Below, in pieces: positions 1-5,757 of a stretch of DNA of 40,260 bases. Position 1 is the stretch's first letter; the number at the start of each line of letters is the position of its first letter. The position numbers were made by a program, and so were the translations under genes. This stretch comes from JAZNQN01 sp045656005 (GTDB lineage Bacteria > Bacillota > Clostridia > UMGS1883 > UMGS1540), in the NCBI GenBank assembly GCA_045656005.1, contig JAZOQG010000085.1:1-40260 (forward strand), written 5' to 3'. The notes beneath the pieces are model-generated. The model was given only the letters and a program-made list of their open reading frames with translations. It did no database searches and was not told the DNA's origin.

Positions 1-155
1 AGTATAGTTACTGAATACGTTTTGTTTATAATTTAATTTTATATTGTTTATGATATTAATAGAAGTGGAGGTATTATATTTAGAACTTTTATAAGTTGTT
101 TTTATTGCAGAATATCATATTACTATAATTTAACTATTAAAAATTAATAATAAAT

Positions 156-187
156 TTTACACTATTCTATTCCGCGGAATGTATAGA
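156..187 (+). promoter_or_regulatory. Possible regulated promoter of the 44-residue peptide gene
   Basis: TTTACA at 156-161 is a -35-like box. TATAGA at 182-187 (20-nt spacer) or ATGTAT at 179-184 (17-nt spacer) could be the -10. A perfect 12-bp palindrome, ATTCCGCGGAAT, occupies 169-180 inside the spacer and is unusually GC-rich for this AT-rich stretch. A palindrome in a long spacer recalls MerR-type promoters, but this is inference and no regulator gene is visible beside it. The rest of 1-155 shows no convincing gene. Confidence 0.3.
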
Positions 188-208
188 TTGAATGCGGAGG
201 GATTTATT

Positions 209-343
209 ATGTATATTTTCTTATCAATTCTTAGTATTTGTGTTCTTTGTGTTTATATTGTAAAGTTATTTATGGAAGACAAGAAGCATGATTTAATAAT
301 TAGAATTGGTAAATTCGTAATATCAATCAAAAAACATGATTAA
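209..343 (+). CDS. Small single-pass membrane peptide (44 residues)
   Basis: Short reading frame starting at ATG 209 with a strong ribosome binding site (GCGGAGG at 194-200, eight bases upstream) and stop TAA at 341-343, followed 22 bases later by an intrinsic terminator. The peptide begins MYIFLSILSICVLCVYIVKL, a clear membrane-spanning segment. It then has a charged stretch (EDKKHD) and a short amphipathic, basic tail ending IKKHD. The RBS, hydrophobic start and own terminator argue that it is real despite its size. I do not recognise a family; small phage, toxin-like or bacteriocin-like membrane peptides have this layout, but nothing here proves such a role. It lies just left of a possible integration scar and may belong to a mobile element extending off the window. 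Confidence 0.5.
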   Translation: MYIFLSILSICVLCVYIVKLFMEDKKHDLIIRIGKFVISIKKHD

Positions 344-365
344 AGAATAGTCTATAATATAACAT

Positions 366-398
366 AAAGGTGACAATTTTATGTCACCTTTTTTATTT
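366..398 (+). terminator. Intrinsic terminator of the 44-residue peptide gene
   Basis: Ten-base perfect stem AAAGGTGACA / TGTCACCTTT (366-375 with 382-391), six-base loop, followed by a T-rich run. It sits 22 bases after the stop codon of the small gene. Confidence 0.85.
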
Positions 399-459
399 GA
401 GTTATATTACATTGAATATTCAAATGTAATCTATACAAAATTCGTGATACTATGAAAGT

Positions 460-476
460 CCGTATCATCTCCACCA
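460..476 (+). other. Copy of a tmRNA (ssrA) 3' end; possible attachment-site scar
   Basis: CATCTCCACCA at 466-476 is exactly what the 3' acceptor strand plus CCA of a Firmicutes tmRNA looks like (it would pair with a 5' GGGGATG). Just downstream is a terminator, as expected after ssrA. The rest of a tmRNA is absent: the upstream 100 bases contain another gene's terminator, and no normal T-arm can be drawn (GATAC / GTATC closes an 11-base loop). Integrative elements that target ssrA leave such a 3'-end copy at their far end. That reading is inference; no integrase or second copy is in view. Confidence 0.4.
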
Positions 477-489
477 CAAATAAAAAGAT

Positions 490-521
490 AAGTGCAAACG
501 TTAGTTTGTGCTTGTTTTTTT
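490..521 (+). terminator. Intrinsic terminator after the tmRNA-like end
   Basis: AAGTGCAAAC (490-499) pairs with GTTTGTGCTT (504-513) through ten pairs including two G-U wobbles, with loop GTTA, followed by G and seven Ts. It fits the terminator of an ssrA gene whose body is no longer here. The stretch 522-573 holds nothing I recognise. Confidence 0.8.
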
Positions 522-574
522 ATGTGTAATGAAAGGGAGTTGAACCCTAAGAACCCAATATCTACACATAGAAA

Positions 575-610
575 AACCCATTTATCAGACAACCGTCCAA
601 CAAATGGGTT
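575..610 (-). terminator. Intrinsic terminator of the ribbon-helix-helix gene
   Basis: On the minus strand AACCCATTT (602-610) pairs perfectly with AAATGGGTT (575-583), and the inner bases can extend the stem through wobbles around loop GGTT. It is followed by TTTTTC and starts four bases after the gene's stop codon. Confidence 0.8.
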
Positions 611-613
611 CTC

Positions 614-784
614 TTATTGATTATTCTTAAAAAAATCTTCTAAAATACTTATAACTACATTATTAAAGCTGGTTTCGTGCTTTTTTGCAAGATTATTTAA
701 CTTTCCTGCCAATTCATCAGTGATATACAGAGTTTTATATCCTGCTTTTACCTTTTCTTTTGTTGCCTTTGGTTTAAATTCCAT
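614..784 (-). CDS. Small ribbon-helix-helix DNA-binding protein
   Basis: A 56-residue protein, MEFKPKATKEKVKAGYKTLY followed by a segment with the Arc/CopG pattern: a beta strand (KTLYIT), helix DELAGKLNNLAKKHE, a turn, then helix SFNNVVISILEDFFKNN. This is inferred to be a dimeric ribbon-helix-helix repressor. I chose ATG 784 because GAGG lies nine bases upstream; an upstream TTG at 799 precedes that site. No toxin gene follows, and the terminator comes straight after the stop codon, so this is a solitary regulator or orphan antitoxin. It is divergent from the 78-residue CHDF protein gene at 907, with 122 AT-rich bases between them, and autoregulation plus control of that gene is a reasonable guess. 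Confidence 0.65.
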   Translation of the reverse strand: MEFKPKATKEKVKAGYKTLYITDELAGKLNNLAKKHETSFNNVVISILEDFFKNNQ

Positions 785-859
785 ATCATTCATCCTCAAT
801 ACATATCTTAAGGATATTATATACTAAAATATATTTTTATAATATATTAGAAATTTCTG

Positions 860-888
860 TTGTATAATTTAAAGTTTTGTGATATTAT
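860..888 (+). promoter_or_regulatory. Promoter of CHDF protein gene A
   Basis: TTGTAT (860-865), 17-base spacer, TATTAT (883-888), ending 7 bases before the GAGGTGA ribosome binding site. The same 785-906 gap must also carry the minus-strand promoter of the ribbon-helix-helix gene. An AT-rich inverted repeat, AATATAT / ATATATT (828-834 and 842-848), could be its operator, but base composition alone may explain it. Confidence 0.5.
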
Positions 889-906
889 TCTTTTGAGGTG
901 ATAATT

Positions 907-1143
907 ATGACTAATATTAAAACTGAATTATTGAAAGCTTATATTGCGGACTACATCAATCAGAACATTGAAGATTTCGAAATTGATGCAAACACCATTG
1001 CCAATACAACAGCAATTAAAATTTTGGCTCAAATCCAAAAGATTTTAAGCAATGAACACTACACAGATTTTGAAATCGTCGAAGAAATTGTTTGTTTATT
1101 TGAAAAGTACAAGCTGAATTTTGGCGGTTGCCATGATTTTTAA
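907..1143 (+). CDS. 78-residue conserved small protein with C-terminal CHDF (copy A)
   Basis: Starts MTNIKTELLK and ends FGGCHDF. It is mostly predicted helix, acidic, with no membrane segment and no signal peptide. It has a single pair of Cys residues, C64 in EEIVCLFEKYKL and the Cys of the terminal GGCHDF motif. About 86 percent identical (67 of 78 residues) to the protein at 2398, with many silent differences, so the duplication is old and both copies appear to be under selection. ATG 907 was chosen because GAGGTGA (895-901) lies at normal distance; the in-frame GTG at 898 overlaps that site. I do not recognise the family and assign no function. Its genomic setting (next to a small regulator, beside a creatininase gene, near a possible integration scar) suggests an accessory or phage-like gene. 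Confidence 0.75.
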   Translation: MTNIKTELLKAYIADYINQNIEDFEIDANTIANTTAIKILAQIQKILSNEHYTDFEIVEEIVCLFEKYKLNFGGCHDF

Positions 1144-1157
1144 AGTTTAAATTTATA

Positions 1158-1186
1158 TTGTTTTTCCCTCTTTCACATGTTATAAT
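1158..1186 (+). promoter_or_regulatory. Promoter of the creatininase-family gene
   Basis: TTGTTT (1158-1163), 17-base spacer, perfect TATAAT (1181-1186), 34 bases before the start codon. It shows that the hydrolase is transcribed separately from CHDF copy A, after which no terminator hairpin is evident. Confidence 0.65.
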
Positions 1187-1220
1187 TACAATAACAAATT
1201 TCAAAACTTGGAGGCATAAT

Positions 1221-2066
1221 ATGCTTTGGGAAAATTTAAGGGAAGAAGAATTTGAAAGTGCCATCGCACTTTCAGACGGAGTGTGCATACTTCCAGTTGG
1301 GTGTCTTGAAAAACACGGTCAGCATTTACCTGTGGGAACGGACGTAATTCACATTACTGAAATTGCAAAACGTGCGGCGCAGAAAGAACCCGTCTGCATA
1401 TTCCCCACTATGTATTTTGGCGAAAAGACAGGTGCAGGAGAGTTTCGGGGAACTGTAATATTTTCTGCCGAACTTCGTCAGCAGATTTTAAAAGAAACCT
1501 GCAGAGAAATTGCACGTAACGGCTTTAAAAAGATATTGCTTTATAACGGGCATGGCGGAAACCAGGATATGCTCTCATCATTTGCCAGAAGCACTTTATA
1601 CGATAAATCTGATTTTCTGGTATACACATATAGCCTTGGCTCTGATTTTGCAACTCCCAAGAAACTTTTACAAAAAAACTACACTTATCTCACTAAAGAA
1701 GATAAAGAAATTCTAAAAAGCTATAACGAACAAAAGAAAAGATATGGACATGCCTGCTTTATAGAGACGGGATGGGTGTATGGTGTACGCCCCGAAGTTG
1801 TAAGACTTGATAAAATAAATGAAGAAAGCGGAAACTCGGTTCATCGTTTTGATGAATTTGCGAACAGAAAAATTTCCTCTCCATTTTCCTGGATGGCAGA
1901 TTACCCAAATTCCTATGCAGGAGATGCACACGAAGGAATGAACGAGAGAATTGCCCGTGCAATGGTGGAATTTTCAACCGACTCCCTTTGCGAAGTCGTA
2001 AAATTTTTAAAGACAGAACAAATTTCAAACGAATATCATAAAGAATGGCTTGATAAACAATTTTAA
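1221..2066 (+). CDS. Creatininase-family metal-dependent amidohydrolase
   Basis: A 281-residue cytoplasmic enzyme of the creatininase/MftE family, which hydrolyses cyclic or linear amide bonds with two metal ions. The metal-ligand motifs are visible: LEKHGQHLPVGTD near the N-terminus (Glu, His and Asp ligands), NGHGGN in the middle and GHACFIETG (the His-Ala...Glu-Thr motif) further on. Length is normal for the family. ATG 1221 has GGAGG (1210-1214) six bases upstream; an upstream in-frame start at 1158 overlaps the promoter and is rejected. The family includes creatinine amidohydrolase, mycofactocin peptidase and pyrimidine/riboflavin pathway members, and the substrate cannot be read from the sequence. 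No mycofactocin or creatine genes are near. It sits between the two CHDF copies. Confidence 0.85.
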   Translation: MLWENLREEEFESAIALSDGVCILPVGCLEKHGQHLPVGTDVIHITEIAKRAAQKEPVCIFPTMYFGEKTGAGEFRGTVIFSAELRQQILKETCREIARNGFKKILLYNGHGGNQDMLSSFARSTLYDKSDFLVYTYSLGSDFATPKKLLQKNYTYLTKEDKEILKSYNEQKKRYGHACFIETGWVYGVRPEVVRLDKINEESGNSVHRFDEFANRKISSPFSWMADYPNSYAGDAHEGMNERIARAMVEFSTDSLCEVVKFLKTEQISNEYHKEWLDKQF

Positions 2067-2075
2067 ATATAAAGC

Positions 2076-2099
2076 GACCTATGACAAACGTCATAGGTC
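2076..2099. terminator. Bidirectional terminator between creatininase gene and XRE pseudogene
   Basis: Perfect ten-base stem GACCTATGAC / GTCATAGGTC (2076-2085, 2090-2099) with loop AAAC. On the plus strand it is followed by ATTGTTATTTTC, on the minus strand by GCTTTATATTT. The right arm overlaps the stop codon of the convergent XRE pseudogene. Confidence 0.7.
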
Positions 2100-2300
2100 A
2101 TTGTTATTTTCAATCCCCAAAATATAATCAACAGATACGTTATATAGCCCGGCAAGTTTAATGAGCATTGAAACAGGTATTTCCCTAATACCACGTTCAT
2201 ATCTCGCATAAACCTGTCGGTTGCAAACAAGAAAGTCTGCAACCTGCTATTGCGTCAAGTCATTATCCACACGTAAATCATAAAGTCTTTTAAAAAACAT
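2091..2300 (-). pseudogene. XRE-family (HTH_3) repressor broken by one in-frame stop codon
   Basis: Read from ATG 2300 (AAGGAG eight bases upstream), the frame encodes MFFKRLYDLRVDNDLTQ, then TAG at codon 18 (plus-strand 2247-2249), then 51 more residues of a textbook XRE helix-turn-helix: QVADFLVC, YARYERGIREIP, MLIKLAGLYNVSVDYILG. The normal family sequence at the interrupted site is LTQ-x-QVA, so one base change (a Lys AAG or Gln CAG codon becoming TAG) explains the break. All else is intact, including the RBS. It is divergent from CHDF copy B, and the intergenic region has palindromes suited to such a repressor. It could be a recent pseudogene, a sequencing error, or a gene read through at low level. 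Confidence 0.8.
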
Positions 2301-2312
2301 TAAAATCACTCC

Positions 2313-2341
2313 TTGACTTTAATGTTACCATGTGGTATCAT
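2313..2341 (+). promoter_or_regulatory. Promoter of CHDF protein gene B with overlapping operator
   Basis: TTGACT (2313-2318), exactly 17 bases, TATCAT (2336-2341). The inverted repeat TGxTACCAxxTGGTAxCA at 2323-2340 covers the spacer and most of the -10 box, so a bound dimer would block RNA polymerase. The sequence is also upstream of the divergent XRE gene. Confidence 0.6.
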
Positions 2342-2352
2342 TATAAACGCAA

Positions 2353-2376
2353 TTATGGTACTATATAGTACCATAA
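2353..2376. promoter_or_regulatory. 24-bp perfect palindromic operator
   Basis: A perfect 24-bp palindrome whose half-site TTATGGTACTAT contains GGTA/TACC, the same core as the upstream inverted repeat at 2323-2340. It lies just downstream of the predicted start of transcription of CHDF gene B and upstream of its RBS. Two like operators between a divergent XRE gene and its neighbour is a classic autorepressor layout (inference). Confidence 0.65.
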
Positions 2377-2397
2377 AATTATAAAGGAGTGATAATT

Positions 2398-2634
2398 TTG
2401 ACTAAAATAAAAACCGAACTTCTAAAACTATACATATCAGACTATATTAAAAATAATATAACGGATTTTGAAATTGATGCAAACGAAATTGCAAATACAA
2501 CTGCAATTAAAATATTGGCTGAAATTCAAAAAATTTTAGCCAATGAAAATTACACTGATTTTGAGATTGTAGAAGAAATTGTGTGTTTATTTGAAAAGTA
2601 CAAACTTGATTTTGGCGGTTGCCATGATTTTTAA
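2398..2634 (+). CDS. 78-residue conserved small protein with C-terminal CHDF (copy B)
   Basis: Paralogue of the gene at 907. Eleven of 78 residues differ, mostly in the first half, while the last 27 residues (YTDFEIVEEIVCLFEKYKL through GGCHDF) differ at one position only. The start is TTG 2398, preceded by AAAGGAGTGA at the same eight-base distance as in copy A; a GTG at 2389 lies inside the RBS and is rejected. The stop overlaps the stem of the terminator. Expression is probably controlled through the two palindromes upstream, recognised by the (now broken) divergent XRE regulator. If the repressor is truly lost this copy would be constitutive. Function unknown. Confidence 0.75.
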   Translation: MTKIKTELLKLYISDYIKNNITDFEIDANEIANTTAIKILAEIQKILANENYTDFEIVEEIVCLFEKYKLDFGGCHDF

Positions 2635-2674
2635 AATAGGCTATGACAAAAAATAATTTGTCATAGCCTATTTT
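2633..2674. terminator. Strong bidirectional terminator
   Basis: An 18-base perfect stem (2633-2650 with 2657-2674, loop AAATAA) flanked by T/A runs on both sides. It separates CHDF gene B (plus) from the convergent EF-G paralogue (minus), and marks the right edge of the accessory patch. Confidence 0.9.
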
Positions 2675-2677
2675 TTA

Positions 2678-4735
2678 TTATTCAGCCTCTGCCTTTGCTT
2701 TCTCGATTATTACCTGTGCCACATTCATTGGTGCTTCTTCATATCTTGCAAATTCAAATTCAAATGAGCCTCTGCCCTGAGACATCGCGCGAAGTGCTAT
2801 TGTGTAATTTGCCATTTCAGACTGAGGAACTTCAGCCTCAACAATTGTGAAGATTGGGTTTTCCTCATCAGGATTCATTCCCAAAACTTTACCGCGGCGT
2901 TTATTAAGGTCGCCTATAACATCGCCAACAATGTGTTCGGGAATTCTTGCAGTAAGTGAACCTACAGGTTCCAAAATAACAGGATTTGCATTTGGAAGAC
3001 CTTCTTTGTAAGCTATTTTAGCCGCAAGTTTAAAGGAAAGCTCGTTGGAGTCTACTGCATGGTAGGAGCCGTCAAAAAGGTCTGCTGCAAGGCTTACAAC
3101 GGGGAACCCTGCCAAAACACCTTTTTCCATAGCTTCTAAAAGTCCCTTTTCAACTGCAGGATAAAATCCTTTCGGAACACTGCCGCCGACAACGCTCTGC
3201 GTAAATGTAAGTCCTTCTTCTGCCCCTGGCGAGAATGTTATTTTAACATGACCGTACTGACCGCTTCCGCCCGACTGTTTCTTGTGTTTACCTTCAACCT
3301 GAACGCGTTTTTTAATAGTTTCACGATATGCAACCTTTGCATCAACCAGACCTACAGAAGTTCCGTAACGCGCTTTCATTTTTGAAACCATTACATCAAG
3401 ATGAGTGTCACCATGTCCCGAGATTACCATCTGTTTTGTTTCTGTATTATTCTGATATTTTATTGTCATATCCTCTTCCAGAATACGTGCAATAGCGGTT
3501 GATATTTTATCTTCGTCACCCTTTGCAAGAGGCACAACAGCCTTGCTGTAATAAGGCTTTTTGAAGTTGATTTTTTTGTACTCAACGCCTGACGTAGCTG
3601 CAAGAGTATCGTTTGTGTTGGTGTTTGCGAGCTTTGCGGTCATACCGATGTCGCCGCAAACAAGCTCATCAACCTCTGTCTGCTTTTTGCCCTTAAGCGA
3701 ATAAATGTGAGCAAACTTTTCACTTTCGCCTGTTGTAAGGTTTTTAAGTACAGAATTTGTTTTAACCGTCCCGTTCATAACCTTAAAGTATGACATTTTG
3801 CCAACAAACGGGTCTGCAACAGTCTTAAATACAAATATTGCAGGGTCACCCTCTGGATCAATTTTAACGAATTCGCCTTCCAAATCACGCTCGTGCTTTT
3901 TACCGAAAGGATTTGGGAAGGAGTTTGAAATAACGTAAAGAAGTGATGTGATACCATCAAGAGTAAGCGCAGAACCTGCCATAACAGGGGCAATACTTCT
4001 GTCGTTAATACCTGCCATCAAAGCTACTGTCATTTCTTCTTCAGTAAATTCTTCTTCCGCAAAGAATTTTTCCATAAGGTCATCGGAAGTTGCCGCAAGA
4101 GATTCCATCAAAAGTGCTCTTGCTTCATTTATGTTGTCAAGGAAACGGTCTTCAATCGGGATTTCCTTTGCCTCGGTTCCGTCATATCTGTAAGCCTTGT
4201 TTTTTATAAGATTTACGATACCTACACATTTTCTTTCGTCAAAAATCGGGATTGTAACAGGACAAACACTCTTGCCGAATTTATCTCTCATGTGAGTTAT
4301 TGTTGCAGCATAGTTAGCATTTTCGTCATCAATTTTGTTGATAAAAAATGCCTTTGGAACAGTTGCCTCTGTCGCATATTCCCATGCAAGCTCGCATCCT
4401 GCATCAACACCGCTTTTTGCATCCATAACAATAAGTGCACAACCCGACACACGAAGCCCCTGCATAACCTCGCCCGAAAAGTCAAGATATCCTGGAGTGT
4501 CAATAATATTTATCTTTTTGTCATCATATGTAACGGGTGCTATCGCCGTAGAAATTGAAAACTTGCGCTTTGTTTCCTCTGCATCGTAGTCGCAAACGGT
4601 ACTGCCGTCAGCAATCTTTCCCAGTCTGTCTATTCCTTTTGATATATAAAGCATGGCTTCTGCTACGGATGTCTTTCCGTTTCCGCCATGGCCTATAAGG
4701 CAAACGTTTCTGATTTTGTCTGTTGAAAATTTCAT
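2678..4735 (-). CDS. Elongation factor G paralogue (EF-G-like translational GTPase)
   Basis: A 685-residue protein with the full EF-G domain order: GTPase domain with P-loop GHGGNGKTS (residues 15-23), DTPG (79-82) and NKID (133-136), then the beta-barrel domain II, domain III, domain IV (GQYGHVKI region) and the C-terminal domain V (EPVGSLTARIPEHIVGDVIG). The P-loop differs from canonical EF-G (AHIDAGKTT), which places it in the group of EF-G-like paralogues found in Clostridia and other phyla, whose exact task is not settled; it is unlikely to be the only EF-G. It stands alone between terminators, not in the str operon with rpsL, rpsG and tuf. The start has GGGGG seven bases upstream. The gap 4736-4900 contains only AT-rich DNA that presumably holds its promoter. 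Confidence 0.9.
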   Translation of the reverse strand: MKFSTDKIRNVCLIGHGGNGKTSVAEAMLYISKGIDRLGKIADGSTVCDYDAEETKRKFSISTAIAPVTYDDKKINIIDTPGYLDFSGEVMQGLRVSGCALIVMDAKSGVDAGCELAWEYATEATVPKAFFINKIDDENANYAATITHMRDKFGKSVCPVTIPIFDERKCVGIVNLIKNKAYRYDGTEAKEIPIEDRFLDNINEARALLMESLAATSDDLMEKFFAEEEFTEEEMTVALMAGINDRSIAPVMAGSALTLDGITSLLYVISNSFPNPFGKKHERDLEGEFVKIDPEGDPAIFVFKTVADPFVGKMSYFKVMNGTVKTNSVLKNLTTGESEKFAHIYSLKGKKQTEVDELVCGDIGMTAKLANTNTNDTLAATSGVEYKKINFKKPYYSKAVVPLAKGDEDKISTAIARILEEDMTIKYQNNTETKQMVISGHGDTHLDVMVSKMKARYGTSVGLVDAKVAYRETIKKRVQVEGKHKKQSGGSGQYGHVKITFSPGAEEGLTFTQSVVGGSVPKGFYPAVEKGLLEAMEKGVLAGFPVVSLAADLFDGSYHAVDSNELSFKLAAKIAYKEGLPNANPVILEPVGSLTARIPEHIVGDVIGDLNKRRGKVLGMNPDEENPIFTIVEAEVPQSEMANYTIALRAMSQGRGSFEFEFARYEEAPMNVAQVIIEKAKAEAE

Positions 4736-4900
4736 TGTAATACCCCCAATTGTGTGTAATATAGATATATAATGATTATTTGTTTCATCAAATAATACAC
4801 TATAATATTATTATAATATAAAATTAAATATCATTAAATACTAAAAATAAACAAGATTATTCGTATTTTTTGTGTAAATTGCACAAAGGATACCAAAAAT

Positions 4901-4929
4901 AAAACTGCGACAAAATTTGTCACAGTTTT
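4901..4929 (-). terminator. Terminator of the wal operon
   Basis: On the minus strand AAAACTG-TGACAAA pairs with TTTGTC-GCAGTTTT (one A-C mismatch in the stem), followed by ATTTTTGG. It overlaps the stop codon of walI and ends the operon. Confidence 0.75.
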
Positions 4930-5743
4930 ATTTTCTCGCATCATAATAATACACTTCATTACTGTCAGTTACAATTTTATATGTGGGTATTGTCTCAGTT
5001 ATTTTAAAATTAACATCCGTGTCTGCAAGCAAAGCTGAATATCCCAACGAAACAGATGCTATATTTTTTGTGCCTTCTCCGCGGTTTTGGTCCTGCAAAA
5101 ATGAAACCAATGCACTTTTGGGTGGTGCAACATGTGTTTTCGTTTCTTCTCTTGCGGTTATCCCTATCATATATCCACCGATTTCACAAATTGTTTCGCC
5201 ACTCATTTTTACATAGAGAGTATTTTCAAACAGAGGTAAATTGTCAAAATAATAAGTGTAAATTATCTTGTCTCCAACCGCCTCACCCTGAGCTTTTGAC
5301 ACATCAATATTAAAACTTTTTAGTTTTTCGGAAAGGATAGGTATTATATCAGAACTTACTTTAGAATCACTCATAAGATTTCCGTCATAATAATAAAGCC
5401 TTCCGCCATGGACACTTACTATTTTTCCGTCTTTTGAATAATAATTATTTCCATTTGAATCAAATTCTTCCAAATATCCATCGCCAAACATAAGTTTTGC
5501 CATTTCTTCTCCGCCCGGTGCCAGATTTTCCACCGTAGCAGTTTTAACAGGGGGATTTTTCTTTGAAAAAATATTCTCATCAACAAAAATATCGTTAATA
5601 CTCAAAACCTCCACAAGGCTTTGTATTTCCTTTTTTTCTGCCACCGTCTGCCTTACATTGCCCTGCACAATAAAAGCAATCAAAAAAAAGTTTATTGCGG
5701 CAAACATGCATATTAAAAGTGTTTTTACTTTATACCAGTACAT
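4928..5743 (-). CDS. walI: WalI/YycI-type regulator of WalRK
   Basis: A 271-residue protein with one N-terminal membrane anchor (VKTLLICMFAAINFFLIAFI, residues 6-25) and a large extracytoplasmic domain. In Bacillus, YycI together with YycH binds the WalK sensor kinase in the membrane and tunes its activity. Assignment rests on the size, the anchor, the YycI-like MxWxKxKT start (here MYWYKVKT) and its position right after walH in the wal cluster. Overall similarity is weak, as is usual for this family in Clostridia. ATG 5743 was chosen because AGGCAGGTG precedes it and the walH stop is 14 bases upstream; a longer frame would run into walH. The usual fifth gene, the metallo-beta-lactamase walJ, is missing; a terminator follows instead. 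Confidence 0.75.
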   Translation of the reverse strand: MYWYKVKTLLICMFAAINFFLIAFIVQGNVRQTVAEKKEIQSLVEVLSINDIFVDENIFSKKNPPVKTATVENLAPGGEEMAKLMFGDGYLEEFDSNGNNYYSKDGKIVSVHGGRLYYYDGNLMSDSKVSSDIIPILSEKLKSFNIDVSKAQGEAVGDKIIYTYYFDNLPLFENTLYVKMSGETICEIGGYMIGITAREETKTHVAPPKSALVSFLQDQNRGEGTKNIASVSLGYSALLADTDVNFKITETIPTYKIVTDSNEVYYYDARK

Positions 5744-5757
5744 TTTTACACCTGCCT

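Noticed and set aside
366..398. Small hairpin taken for a CRISPR-like or mobile repeat
   Set aside because: Perfect stem plus T run right after a small gene: an ordinary terminator with no second copy in the window.
1158..1220. Upstream extension of the creatininase gene to GTG/TTG codons
   Set aside because: Overlaps a TTGTTT-N17-TATAAT promoter, and ATG 1221 has a perfect GGAGG.
2678..4735. Several 70-90 codon frames opposite or within the EF-G gene and similar frames opposite pheT, rny, parC, walK and the SPFH gene
   Set aside because: No RBS, no family features, and all lie inside strongly supported genes in another frame.
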